The notes under the pieces were generated by a model. It did not search any database, was not told the origin of the DNA, and worked only from the letters and a program-made list of their open reading frames with translations. The translations under genes and the position numbers were made by a program. From an uncultured Collinsella sp. (GTDB lineage Bacteria > Actinomycetota > Coriobacteriia > Coriobacteriales > Coriobacteriaceae), in contig UQMV01000023.1 of NCBI GenBank assembly GCA_900542315.1, forward strand, positions 1-32,519: a stretch of 32,519 bases of DNA, written 5' to 3'. This document shows, piece after piece, positions 7,583-15,565 of the stretch. The number at the start of each line of letters is the position of its first letter. The stretch's first letter is position 1.

Positions 7583-10459
7583 ATGACTACGCAGCAGCAG
7601 ATTGATATTGAATTCGACTCGCTAGCACGCGAGAACGATTCGCCCAAGCTCATCGCCAACTCGAAGGCGACAGGCGGAACACTACTATCCGTTATGAAGG
7701 AGCAGCTCTCAACCTGCAGCTCTTTTGACTTTTGCGTAGCTTTTGTTGCAGACGGCGGCCTTCAAATCCTGGTCGAGGCGTTCCAGGAGCTCAAGCAGCG
7801 TGGCATTAAGGGCAGGCTGCTCACGTCCACCTATCTCAACTTCAACTCACCCGATGCCTTTCGCAAGCTCCTGGAATACGACAACATGGAAGTTCGCGTA
7901 TTCCAGGGTAATCTGCATGCCAAGGGATACATTTTTGATAAGGGCGAAACCAGCACGGTCATCGTCGGCAGCTCGAACATGACGCAGACCGCCCTCACCT
8001 GTAATAAAGAATGGAACGTGCTGTACCAGACTGTCGAGAACAGCCGCCTACTCGGCGAACTGAGGGGCGAATTCAATTCGTTGTGGAACGACACCTCAAC
8101 CGTTTTGCTTTCCCAAGACTGGATTGAGAACTATGCCGCATATCGATCGGCACATCCCTCAAAGCCCAAATCGAAACCGACGTTCCAGGCAACTGTTAGC
8201 CCAACCACGAACGACCTCGAAGAAATCAAGCCCAATAAAATGCAGCAGCGCGCCCTTGAGGCGCTCGGCGTAATCCACCGCAAGGGCGAGACCCGTGCAT
8301 TGCTGGTCTCGGCAACCGGCACTGGCAAGACCTTCCTTTCGGCGTTCGACGTGCTCGCAACTAAACCCCGGCGCATCCTCTTTCTTGCGCACCGCCGACG
8401 CATTATAGACGCCTCCCGTGTAAGCTATGAACGGCTCTTAGGTAGTACCTATACGTTCGACACCTATCAAACTGGCAATAATATAAGCAATACTACCTGC
8501 GTGTTTGCCATGTGTTCTTCGGTCGCCAAACATCTGAGCGATTTCCGTCCCGATGAGTTCGACTACATCGTCATCGACGAGGCCCACCGCACGGGATCTC
8601 AGAGCTACCAATCCATCATGTCGCACTTTACGCCTCGGTTTTATCTTGGCATGACCGCTACGCCTAATCGCACCGACGGCTACGACGTCTTTGCCCTTTT
8701 CAATCACGTCATCGCGTTCCAGATCACGCTGCAGGACGCTTTGGCCGAAGAGATGCTAGCCCCCTTCCATTATTTTGGCATTCACGATCTGGAGATTGAC
8801 GATGAGACGGTCGAAGATACCGCTCTGTTCGGGCGTTTGACGTCCGATGAACGCGTGCGTCACATCACCGAGAAGATCGAAGAATATAGCGTCGCCAAAA
8901 GCAACCGCAGGGGCTTAATTTTCTGCAATCGAAACGCCGAGGCCGAAGAACTGTCGCGCAAATTCAACGTTCTCGGATATCGAACGGCTGCAATTAGCGG
9001 TCAAGATTCCGATGAAGTCCGCGATGCCGCGATCAGCCAACTTGAAGCCGGCGAGCTCGAGTACATTTTCTCGGTCGATATCATGAACGAGGGCGTCGAC
9101 ATCCCCTCGCTCAATCAGATCATCATGCTTCGACGCACCGACTCCGCAATCATCTTTGTTCAGCAGCTCGGACGAGGTTTGCGCCTGAATGATGGCAAGG
9201 AATACGCACTGGTACTAGATTTTATTGGCAATTACCAGAGCAACTTCTTGGTGCCCATCGCGCTTTCGGGTGACAAGACGTACAACAAAGACCGTCTGCG
9301 TCGTCTCGTCCAAGAGAGCGATTCGGCGATCCCCGGATGCTCAACGGTAAGCTTCGATCGTATTTCCGAAGCTCGCATCTATAAGGCCATCGACGGCGGC
9401 GACTTTACCTCCGTCAGATTTTTGAAGAACGAATATCTCGACTTGCGCCAGAAACTCGGCAAGATTCCATCGCTGCTCGAATTTGATCGTAATGGCTCCA
9501 TCGATCCGCTGCTTATCTTCAAGAACAGCGGCCTGGGGTCCTACCACGCATTTCTTTCCAAATACGAGCCGGGCTACACAGTCCATTTTTCCTCTGATCA
9601 AACCAAGATTCTCAAATTTATTTCGCAAAAGCTCGCCGCGGGCAAGCGATTCGAAGACCTCTATTTGCTTCAAACGCTCGTCGAAGCCGGACACGAGGGC
9701 TATCGACATATGCGCGAGGCCGCGCTTAGGAACTACCGCGCACAACTTAAGGACAGCGCCGTTAGGTCGGCAATCGCCGTCCTTAAGGGCGACTTTGCCA
9801 CTCCCAAGGATTTCGTTTCCCTGCTTATTGACGACGGAACCGGACCTCGTCTGACCGAAGTGTTTGCGAGCGCCCTGCGCAACGCAGAGTTCAAGCGTCA
9901 GATTCTTGAGGTGCTGGATTTTGGCATTGCGCGCAACCGACTCGACTATGCCGAGACGTACGAGAACACAAATTTCGTTCTCAATGCCAAGTACACATAC
10001 GAAGAGGTTTGCCGCTTGATGAACTGGGAAAAGAACATCAACGGCCAAAATCTTGGCGGCTACTTCTACGACGAAAAGACCAACACATTCCCCGTGTTTA
10101 TTAACTATGACAAGGCACCCGACATTAGTGAGTCAATTCAGTATGAAGACCGCTTTGTTTCGCCGAGCAAGCTAGTTGCAATCTCTAAGAACAACCGCAC
10201 GCTCAACTCCCCCGAGATTCTGCGACTGCAGGCATGGCCAGAAAACGGCTTGAAGACGTATTTGTTTATGCGAAAGAACAAGGACGATAAGGGTGGCAAG
10301 GAGTTCTATTTCTTAGGCGAAATGCATCCGACCGGCGAGTTCGAGGCTATTAAAACTAAGAGCAACGACAACGCCGTCGAAATCGAATATGAGCTCAACG
10401 CACCCGTGAGGCAGGACATTTACGAGTTTATGCTCAGCGATCTTAGTGAAGCCGAGTAA
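7583..10459 (+). CDS. PLD nuclease-like / SF2 helicase / DUF3427 fusion protein
   Basis: A 958-aa multidomain protein. Residues 20-175 are a phospholipase D-like domain with a single HxK motif (His112-Ala-Lys114) and GSSN at 129-132, typical of PLD nucleases that dimerise. Residues 215-560 are a superfamily 2 helicase: Walker A ATGTGKT (244-250), DEAH (332-335), TATPNRTD (358-365), motif V SVDIMNEGVDIP (498-509) and motif VI QQLGRGLR (527-534). About 570-958 is the DUF3427 region. Predicted role: nucleic-acid unwinding coupled to cleavage, perhaps in phage defence or repair; this is inference. The start is the ATG at 7583, with CGAAAGG ten bases upstream; an in-frame TTG at 7574 is too close to that site. 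It ends at a bidirectional terminator facing mutT. Confidence 0.9.
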   Translation: MTTQQQIDIEFDSLARENDSPKLIANSKATGGTLLSVMKEQLSTCSSFDFCVAFVADGGLQILVEAFQELKQRGIKGRLLTSTYLNFNSPDAFRKLLEYDNMEVRVFQGNLHAKGYIFDKGETSTVIVGSSNMTQTALTCNKEWNVLYQTVENSRLLGELRGEFNSLWNDTSTVLLSQDWIENYAAYRSAHPSKPKSKPTFQATVSPTTNDLEEIKPNKMQQRALEALGVIHRKGETRALLVSATGTGKTFLSAFDVLATKPRRILFLAHRRRIIDASRVSYERLLGSTYTFDTYQTGNNISNTTCVFAMCSSVAKHLSDFRPDEFDYIVIDEAHRTGSQSYQSIMSHFTPRFYLGMTATPNRTDGYDVFALFNHVIAFQITLQDALAEEMLAPFHYFGIHDLEIDDETVEDTALFGRLTSDERVRHITEKIEEYSVAKSNRRGLIFCNRNAEAEELSRKFNVLGYRTAAISGQDSDEVRDAAISQLEAGELEYIFSVDIMNEGVDIPSLNQIIMLRRTDSAIIFVQQLGRGLRLNDGKEYALVLDFIGNYQSNFLVPIALSGDKTYNKDRLRRLVQESDSAIPGCSTVSFDRISEARIYKAIDGGDFTSVRFLKNEYLDLRQKLGKIPSLLEFDRNGSIDPLLIFKNSGLGSYHAFLSKYEPGYTVHFSSDQTKILKFISQKLAAGKRFEDLYLLQTLVEAGHEGYRHMREAALRNYRAQLKDSAVRSAIAVLKGDFATPKDFVSLLIDDGTGPRLTEVFASALRNAEFKRQILEVLDFGIARNRLDYAETYENTNFVLNAKYTYEEVCRLMNWEKNINGQNLGGYFYDEKTNTFPVFINYDKAPDISESIQYEDRFVSPSKLVAISKNNRTLNSPEILRLQAWPENGLKTYLFMRKNKDDKGGKEFYFLGEMHPTGEFEAIKTKSNDNAVEIEYELNAPVRQDIYEFMLSDLSEAE

Positions 10460-10460
10460 C

Positions 10461-10500
10461 AAAAAGGAGTGGGTCGCCCATGTGGCGCCCGCTCCTTTTT
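10461..10500. terminator. bidirectional terminator between helicase and mutT
   Basis: AAAAAGGAGTGGGTCGCC pairs with GGCGCCCGCTCCTTTTT across a 5-nt loop with one bulge and one wobble. The A-run and T-run flank the stem on both sides, so it can end both convergent transcripts. It begins two bases after the helicase stop codon and ends two bases before the mutT stop. Confidence 0.85.
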
Positions 10501-10502
10501 GC

Positions 10503-10898
10503 TTACTTAAGCCCAAGTTTCTTTTCGAGTTCCCTAACGACTTTAACGTCCGCCGAAAGCCAATCGACATCCCACAGGTTATTGGTATCGAGCCACTTCA
10601 TGTCCTCGTGAGCGTGCTCTTTGAACTCCCCCGAAAGGATATTAGCCAGGTAGCACTGCATCGACAGGTGGAACGTCTCGTAATCGTGCTCAACCGTGCA
10701 CAGATAGTCGAGATTGCCGATCGTGACCTCGAGTTCCTCCTGAATCTCGCGCACGATCGCCTGCTCGCCGGTCTCGCCCGGCTCGAGCTTGCCGCCCGGA
10801 AACTCCCAGCCGTCTTTAAACTCGCCGTAGCCACGCTGGCAGCTCAGGATTTTCCCGTCCTTCTGAATAATTGCCGCTGCAACATTGATTGATTTCAT
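10503..10898 (-). CDS. mutT: Nudix hydrolase, MutT-like (8-oxo-dGTP diphosphatase)
   Basis: A 131-aa single-domain Nudix protein. The Nudix box is intact: GGKLEPGETGEQAIVREI and then QEELEV, matching G-x5-E-x7-RE-U-x-EE. The start (INVAAAIIQKDGKIL) and the WEFPGGK context resemble MutT, which hydrolyses oxidised dGTP so that it cannot be misincorporated. Other Nudix substrates cannot be excluded. The ATG at 10898 is preceded by GGAGAGGTG. A TATACT -10 candidate lies at 10932-10937 on the minus strand. It converges on the PLD-helicase gene; both act on nucleic acids or nucleotides, but separate promoters argue against one operon. Confidence 0.85.
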   Translation of the reverse strand: MKSINVAAAIIQKDGKILSCQRGYGEFKDGWEFPGGKLEPGETGEQAIVREIQEELEVTIGNLDYLCTVEHDYETFHLSMQCYLANILSGEFKEHAHEDMKWLDTNNLWDVDWLSADVKVVRELEKKLGLK

Positions 10899-11225
10899 AA
10901 CTAGTTATCACCTCTCCAGTTGAGCCCAACCAGTATAGGTGATCGACCGCCCGCCATGTCCCAGTCGCCTAAAAACCGCCTGCTCGACCAACCCTTGACG
11001 CCGTTTTGCACCGGCACCCCAGCCCCCGCTATCGAGGTCTAATACTTTTCCCGCCGCCGCGCAAAAACTCATCCAACATTAATCTTGGCTCAAGAATCGC
11101 TTAATCTATAACCTGCACTATAGAGTTCGACCAAGGGCGGGGCGGCGCCACGCAGGCCGCCGAACGCAACGCTCGCGCCCGGGCAGATCGCCCGACGTCG
11201 CGCCCATCGAACGAAAGGACAGGTC
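10899..11225. other. 327-bp divergent intergenic region
   Basis: Contains the candidate minus-strand -10 for mutT (TATACT on the minus strand, 10932-10937) and a good plus-strand promoter at 11085-11112 for the DUF4342 / two-component operon. The stretch 11119-11225 is then an untranslated leader of about 107 nt. No gene or known RNA is recognised. Confidence 0.55.
11085..11112 (+). promoter_or_regulatory. sigma-70-like promoter of the DUF4342 / two-component operon
   Basis: -35 TTGGCT (11085-11090), a 16-bp spacer and -10 TATAAC (11107-11112). The predicted start near 11119 leaves a leader of about 107 nt before the ATG at 11226, which has GAAAGGAC just upstream. Confidence 0.55.
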
Positions 11226-11768
11226 ATGGACGACATCGAAAAAGTTGAAACCATCCGCACCAAGTGCAACGTGAGCTACACCGATGCCAAGGCGGCGCTC
11301 GACGCTGCCGACGGCAACGTCTTGGATGCCATCATTTGGCTCGAGTCGCAGGGCAAGACCCAGACAACGTCGGCGCACGCCGCCACCGAGTCTGAGCCGG
11401 TCGATGAGCCCTCGGCCGAGATGGTCGCCGCGCAGGCCGCCTACGAGAAGTCGAGCGAAAAGACCGACTTCTCCAAGAAGATGGACAGCGTGTGGGAGTA
11501 CCTCAAAAAGCTCTTCCGCCTGAGCCTGGACACCAAGTTTATCGCCACGCGCCGCGACGCGATCATCCTCAACATTCCCATCCTGATCCCCATCGTCGCG
11601 CTGTTTGCCTGGGGCGCCACGATATGGCTGATGCTGATTGGCCTGTTCTTTGGCATGCGTTACCGCATCGATAGCGACGGCGACGTACCCGGCAGCATCA
11701 ACAACCTTATGAATCACGCTGCCGATGCCGCGGACGACATCAAGCAAAATCTCAACGACGACAAGTAA
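11226..11768 (+). CDS. DUF4342 membrane protein with UBA-like N-terminus
   Basis: A 180-aa protein. Residues 1-42 resemble a UBA/EF-Ts-like helical domain (VSYTDAKAALDAADGNVLDAI), as in DUF4342 proteins. A variable Glu/Ala/Ser linker (45-80) follows, then a basic stretch and one or two closely spaced membrane helices at 113-143. The C-terminal tail is acidic. The function is unknown. It starts 18 nt before the response-regulator gene and is probably cotranscribed with it, so it may be an accessory membrane component of the signalling pair or a target. The start is supported by GAAAGGAC at 11213-11220. Confidence 0.75.
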   Translation: MDDIEKVETIRTKCNVSYTDAKAALDAADGNVLDAIIWLESQGKTQTTSAHAATESEPVDEPSAEMVAAQAAYEKSSEKTDFSKKMDSVWEYLKKLFRLSLDTKFIATRRDAIILNIPILIPIVALFAWGATIWLMLIGLFFGMRYRIDSDGDVPGSINNLMNHAADAADDIKQNLNDDK

Positions 11769-11786
11769 TCGCAGACGGGGGCACGC

Positions 11787-12557
11787 ATGGCACGGATCCT
11801 GATCGTAGAGGACGAGGAGAAAATCGCCCGCTTTGTGACGCTCGAGCTGGAGCACGAGGGCTACCAGGTAGAGCACGCCGCCGACGGCCGCACCGCCGTG
11901 GACCTGGCGCTGGAGCGCGACTACGATCTGATTCTGCTCGATGTGCTGTTGCCGCAGCTCAACGGCATGGAGGTCCTGCGGCGTGTCCGCAAGCACAAGG
12001 ATGTGCCGGTGATTATGGTTACCGCGCGCGATGCCGTGATGGACAAGGTTGCCGGGCTCGATGCCGGCGCCGACGATTACCTGACCAAGCCATTTGCGAT
12101 TGAGGAACTGTTCGCCCGGATCCGCGTGGCGCTGAAGCGCTCGGAGGCCGTGCGGGCGGCTTCGGGCGTTGGCGGCGTTGGGGCCGGGGAGGGCGCTACG
12201 GGTGCCGCTGCGGTACCCCCGGCTGGTGACTCTGCCAAGACCTCTGCCGCGCCCTCCCCCGCCGCGCTCACCGTGGGTTCGGTCGCGCTCGACCCCGACC
12301 GCCGCGAAGTCACGGTCGGCCGCTCGCCCATCGCGCTCACGGCCCGCGAGTTCGACGTCCTCGCCCTGCTTATGGCTCATGCCGAGACCGTGCTCACGCG
12401 CGAGCGCATCGCGCACGAAGCGCTGGGCTACGAATACGTGGGCGACACCAACAACGTCGACGTACACATCGCGCACCTGCGTGCCAAGATCGAGGACGCT
12501 GGCGGCGCCCGCATCATCCAGACCGTGCGCGGGGTGGGCTATGTCTGCCGCGCGTAA
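11787..12557 (+). CDS. OmpR-family response regulator
   Basis: A 256-aa protein. The receiver domain (1-120) has the acidic pocket (VEDEE), phosphoacceptor Asp52, the switch Thr79 and Lys101 (LTKPF). A winged-helix DNA-binding domain occupies about 160-256 (SPIALTAREFDVLALL ... NNVDVHIAHLRAKIE ... VRGVGYVC). An unusually long Ala/Gly/Pro/Ser-rich linker (about 122-158) joins them; typical OmpR-type linkers are much shorter. It is a transcription factor phosphorylated by the overlapping histidine kinase. The gene overlaps the kinase by 17 nt. The target genes cannot be told from the sequence; the membrane protein at 11226 is a candidate partner. Confidence 0.93.
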   Translation: MARILIVEDEEKIARFVTLELEHEGYQVEHAADGRTAVDLALERDYDLILLDVLLPQLNGMEVLRRVRKHKDVPVIMVTARDAVMDKVAGLDAGADDYLTKPFAIEELFARIRVALKRSEAVRAASGVGGVGAGEGATGAAAVPPAGDSAKTSAAPSPAALTVGSVALDPDRREVTVGRSPIALTAREFDVLALLMAHAETVLTRERIAHEALGYEYVGDTNNVDVHIAHLRAKIEDAGGARIIQTVRGVGYVCRA

Positions 12558-13836
12558 CGCCGAGGCCAAGCGCGTCACCTCCATCGCCCGTGCCATCAAC
12601 TGGAGCTATATGTGGCGCCGCTTGATGAGCTACGTCTGGCTCGATCTGCTGCTGATGGTGATTGCGGCGGCGATCCTCGTCTATGGATACAACCAAACGC
12701 TGCCCGACAGCGCGTTTACCGCAGGCTGGATTCCCGGCGCCACCGTTCACAGCATGTCGCTGACGCCCGCGCGCGGCTGGGACCTGACAACGCTCACCTA
12801 TACCGTCGAGCTTGCGCGCACCAGCAAGTCCTTCCCCCTCGCGCAGGACCTCGTCACGCTATGGCCTCTCTACCTTGTCGTTGTGGGTTGGCAGGTCATC
12901 AGCGTGCTCAACATGCTCGGCGGCGCGAGGCGCGTGCGCCGCACCATGGCGCCACTCAACGACCTGGCCTTGCGCGCGGACGAACTCGGCCGTATGCAGC
13001 TCTCCGGCGGCAAGATGGAAACGCTGGCGCAGGCCATCGAGCGCGCAAGCGTCGACTCGCCGAGCGTCACCACCGGCGACGCCGACCTAGCAAGCATCGA
13101 GGTCGCACTCAACCGCCTGCTGCGCCAGATGCAAGAGGCCAAGCTGCAGCAGATGCGCTTTGTCAACGATGCGAGCCACGAGCTGCGCACGCCCATCGCG
13201 GTGATTCAGGGCTACGTGAACATGCTCGACCGCTGGGGCAAAGACGACCCGGACGTGCTGGCAGAATCCATCGCGTCCCTCAAGGCCGAAAGCGAGCACA
13301 TGCAGGAGCTCGTGGAGCAGCTGCTGTTTTTGGCGCGCGGCGATGCCGGACGCACGGTCCTGCGGCGTGCGGATACCAACCTGGCTGCACTGGTCGGCGA
13401 GGTATGCGAGGAATCGCAGATGATCGATACCGAGCACACGTATCGGCTGGCCTTTGACGCTGCACTTGTCAGCGACCCGCGCTGCGACGCGCCCGTCGAC
13501 GTGGCGCTCGTGAAGCAGGCTCTGCGCGTGATCGTGCAAAACGCCGCCAAATACTCGGATGCGGGAACGACCGTCACATTCGGCATAACGCCCGATGCGG
13601 GCATGGGCACGATCGACATAAGTGTTGAGGACGAGGGCATCGGCATGAACCAGGAATCAGCAGCTCACGCGTTTGAACGGTTCTACCGCGCCGACAACGC
13701 ACGCGATGCCGGCGCGCAAGGCTCGGGTCTGGGGCTTGCCATTGCCAAGTGGATCGTCGACAGCCATGGCGGTGTCATTGGCGTGACCTCAGTCGAGGGC
13801 GTCGGCAGCCGCTTTACGATTCGCCTGCCGCGCTAG
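12541..13836 (+). CDS. sensor histidine kinase
   Basis: A 431-aa protein. Membrane helices are at 29-50 and 106-126, enclosing an extracytoplasmic sensor loop of about 55 residues. A linker and then the dimerisation domain follow, with the phosphoacceptor His213 in DASHELRTPIAV. The ATP-binding domain has the N box (VIVQNAAKYSD), G1 (DEGIGM), the F box (FERFYRADNA) and G2 (GSGLGLAIAK). The start is the ATG at 12541 inside the 3' end of the response-regulator gene, giving a coupled 17-nt overlap; a longer reading to 12169 would run antisense-like sequence through the regulator gene and is rejected. The short loop gives no hint of the ligand. A terminator follows at once. Confidence 0.92.
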   Translation: MSAARNAEAKRVTSIARAINWSYMWRRLMSYVWLDLLLMVIAAAILVYGYNQTLPDSAFTAGWIPGATVHSMSLTPARGWDLTTLTYTVELARTSKSFPLAQDLVTLWPLYLVVVGWQVISVLNMLGGARRVRRTMAPLNDLALRADELGRMQLSGGKMETLAQAIERASVDSPSVTTGDADLASIEVALNRLLRQMQEAKLQQMRFVNDASHELRTPIAVIQGYVNMLDRWGKDDPDVLAESIASLKAESEHMQELVEQLLFLARGDAGRTVLRRADTNLAALVGEVCEESQMIDTEHTYRLAFDAALVSDPRCDAPVDVALVKQALRVIVQNAAKYSDAGTTVTFGITPDAGMGTIDISVEDEGIGMNQESAAHAFERFYRADNARDAGAQGSGLGLAIAKWIVDSHGGVIGVTSVEGVGSRFTIRLPR

Positions 13837-13856
13837 GAAGCCCCTCGGCATAAATT

Positions 13857-13889
13857 AAGGGATAGGGCCACGCGGCCCTATCCCTTTTT
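13857..13889 (+). terminator. terminator of the two-component operon
   Basis: A perfect 13-bp stem, AAGGGATAGGGCC (13857-13869) with GGCCCTATCCCTT (13874-13886), loop ACGC and a final TTTTT. It begins 20 nt past the kinase stop. It may also serve the convergent VOC gene, although the minus-strand T-run is weaker. Confidence 0.9.
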
Positions 13890-13911
13890 GCTAGCTATAG
13901 CAGTTTGTGCA

Positions 13912-14286
13912 TTACTCGCGGCACAGATGCACGGCGAAGCCGGCGAACTCGCGCTTAAAGTACACGAGCTTGGTGCCGCCGTCGGGCAGCAGCACGCGCG
14001 ACTCCTCGTTGACCTCGAGCCCGCGCTCGGCAAACCACTTCTCGGCCGCATCGATGTCGTTGACGGCAAAGCCAATGTGGCCCTTGGTGCCACGACCGTT
14101 CTGTTTCATGATCTCGACCAGCGAATCGTTAAAGTACGAAACGGGAGTCTCGATGACGGGCAGACCCATCATCGTCGAGAACAGCTCCGCGATCTCCAAG
14201 GCATCTGCCGGGTCGGTGGCGTTAATGCCCACATGGGCAACGCGCATGCCAAAGAGCTCGACCGGATTGGCGTTCTGCTCATTCAT
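13912..14286 (-). CDS. VOC-family (glyoxalase-fold) protein
   Basis: A 124-aa single vicinal-oxygen-chelate unit. It begins with a metal-ligand-type histidine (MRVAHVGINATDPADAL) and contains a second segment GHIGFAVNDIDAAEKWF with another His, then a C-terminal FAVHLCRE. Such proteins act as dimers on small metabolites: glyoxalase, epimerase, dioxygenase or drug-binding activities. The substrate is not predictable. The start is the ATG at 14286; the frame continues upstream through the PTS gene but without protein-like features. It lies 11 nt behind the PTS IIB gene, so the two form a bicistronic unit, possibly processing the transported sugar or an aldehyde by-product (inference). Confidence 0.8.
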   Translation of the reverse strand: MNEQNANPVELFGMRVAHVGINATDPADALEIAELFSTMMGLPVIETPVSYFNDSLVEIMKQNGRGTKGHIGFAVNDIDAAEKWFAERGLEVNEESRVLLPDGGTKLVYFKREFAGFAVHLCRE

Positions 14287-14297
14287 ACAGGCAGCGC

Positions 14298-14585
14298 CTA
14301 CTGAGCCATAACGTCGAGAACGGCCTTCTCGGCAGCGACGCGGTTCATGCCGGTCATGAAGGGCACGCCGCTCACGTACGGGCAGGTGAGGCCCTCGGGG
14401 GCAACGGTGGTGGCGATCAGCAGGTCGGCGCCCTCGTCGCAAGCGTCCTTGGCCTCGGAGATGGCGCACTGCACGATCTCATACTTGTCGGCATAACCGT
14501 TGGCGTCGAGCATGGTAGCGACCTTCTGGGCAACGAGCGTGGAAGTAGCAGCGCCAGCACCGCAAGCCAAAACGATCTTCTTCAT
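14298..14585 (-). CDS. PTS IIB component, galactitol-type, orphan
   Basis: A 95-aa protein matching the small PTS IIB fold of the galactitol/lactose type. The phosphorylated cysteine is Cys8 in the loop ACGAGAATSTL near the N-terminus. It normally passes phosphate from IIA to a sugar entering through IIC. No IIA or IIC gene is within the window; the neighbours are a VOC protein and, divergently, a TPR-like membrane protein. It may work with components encoded elsewhere or be a regulatory relic. AAGGGAG lies nine bases before the ATG. The substrate specificity is not determinable. Confidence 0.85.
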   Translation of the reverse strand: MKKIVLACGAGAATSTLVAQKVATMLDANGYADKYEIVQCAISEAKDACDEGADLLIATTVAPEGLTCPYVSGVPFMTGMNRVAAEKAVLDVMAQ

Positions 14586-14687
14586 AGGTAATATCTCCCT
14601 TCATGGTTTACTTTAGGTAAGTGTACCGCAGCGAGCGATGGCACTCAGCCTCGATGAGCTTTTATGCCAGTTTGCTTGTGCGCTGCG

Positions 14688-14693
14688 TATAAT
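14688..14693 (+). promoter_or_regulatory. -10 box upstream of the TPR-like gene
   Basis: A consensus TATAAT. No matching -35 is evident at the normal distance. The leader of about 50 nt includes a short stem CGCTC/GAGCG before the ATG at 14749. Confidence 0.5.
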
Positions 14694-14748
14694 ACATCTA
14701 GTACGTGTTGTCATACCGCTCGCTTTATGAGCGACTAAGGACCCTAAC

Positions 14749-15372
14749 ATGCCCGATTCCCGCACCTTCTGGACCGCCGTCGTTATCATCTGCATCGCCG
14801 TGTCGGTGTTCTTTAGCGTCAAAAAACGCACCACGTTCAAGCGTCTGCAGCAGCTTATGGCTGCCAAGCAGTGGGACGAGTTCGATCGCTTGCTCGACGG
14901 CAAACTCACCAGCATGCTGTACCCGCGCTACAACCGCGACTACCTGCGCCTGAACTCCTATCTGCTGCGCGAGGACCACGAGCGCGCCAGCGAGATGTTC
15001 GACCTGCTGCTGGGACTCAACCTGCCCAAGATGCAGCGCGTCGACCTGGTCATTAAGGCCTTTAACTACTACGTTGGCCAGGAGGACCGCAAAAAGTCCA
15101 AGGAGCTCCTGCACGAGATCAAGGGCTTTGAGGGCGGTCAGGCCGAGGCAGTTGCGCACGAGTGCCAGCTGATGTACGACACGATGATCCTCAAGCGCCA
15201 CAACGACATTCCCGAGCTGGAGCGCATGCTCGAGGAGGCCGGCGACGACCCGGTCAAGCGCTGCCGCTTGGAGTACCTGCTGGCCCTGCAATACCAAAAC
15301 AAGGGCGACGAGGCAAAGTTCCAAGAGTTCCTAGAGAAGTCGGGCCAACACTCGATGGCCGTCAACGCGTAA
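14749..15372 (+). CDS. membrane-anchored TPR-like protein, unknown
   Basis: A 207-aa protein. Residues 7-22 form one N-terminal membrane helix, followed by a basic KKR stop-transfer. The rest is all-helical, with repeated helix-turn-helix spacing resembling tetratricopeptide repeats: paired segments about 34 residues apart such as QWDEFDRLLDGKL, HERASEMFDLLLGL, KKSKELLHEIKGF and IPELERMLEEAGD. It is therefore likely a cytoplasmic scaffold tethered to the membrane, but no specific partner is indicated. I do not recognise a named family. It is monocistronic with its own -10 box (TATAAT at 14688) and is followed directly by the tRNA-Leu gene. The start codon is the first ATG after the promoter, with AAGGAC upstream. 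Confidence 0.7.
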   Translation: MPDSRTFWTAVVIICIAVSVFFSVKKRTTFKRLQQLMAAKQWDEFDRLLDGKLTSMLYPRYNRDYLRLNSYLLREDHERASEMFDLLLGLNLPKMQRVDLVIKAFNYYVGQEDRKKSKELLHEIKGFEGGQAEAVAHECQLMYDTMILKRHNDIPELERMLEEAGDDPVKRCRLEYLLALQYQNKGDEAKFQEFLEKSGQHSMAVNA

Positions 15373-15403
15373 CGGACGGCTTGTGCTAGACTTCTAGTCT
15401 CAC

Positions 15404-15488
15404 GGGGGCGTGGCGGAATTGGCATACGCAGGAGACTTAAAATCTCTCGCCGCAAGGATTGTGGGTTCGAGTCCCACCGCCCCTACCA
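15404..15488 (+). tRNA. tRNA-Leu (anticodon UAA)
   Basis: Folds as a class II tRNA. The acceptor stem is GGGGGCG (15404-15410) with CGCCCCT, then discriminator A and an encoded CCA. The anticodon arm GGAGA-CTTAAAA-TCTCT carries UAA. A variable arm CGCCGCAAGGATTG and a T arm GTGGG-TTCGAGT-CCCAC follow. All stems are intact. It decodes UUA/UUG leucine codons, rare in a GC-rich genome. A terminator follows at 15501. Confidence 0.95.
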
Positions 15489-15500
15489 TATGGAGCTTTC

Positions 15501-15539
15501 GAGCCCGTGTCCCCAAGGGATGCGGGCTCGTTTATTTTA
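15501..15539 (+). terminator. terminator of tRNA-Leu
   Basis: GAGCCCG (15501-15507) pairs with CGGGCTC (15523-15529), extended inward by TCCC/GGGA, then GTTTATTTT. Confidence 0.8.
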
Positions 15540-15565
15540 GATGCCGGTGGGGCTCGAACCCGCGA

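Noticed and set aside
12169..12540. N-terminal extension of the histidine kinase
   Set aside because: It lies wholly inside the response-regulator gene in another frame and gives Pro/Arg/Ser-rich sequence; the ATG at 12541 directly precedes the first membrane helix region.
11118..12599. Minus-strand open frame of 493 codons
   Set aside because: Antisense to the DUF4342 and response-regulator genes, both well supported by domains, promoter and ribosome binding sites.
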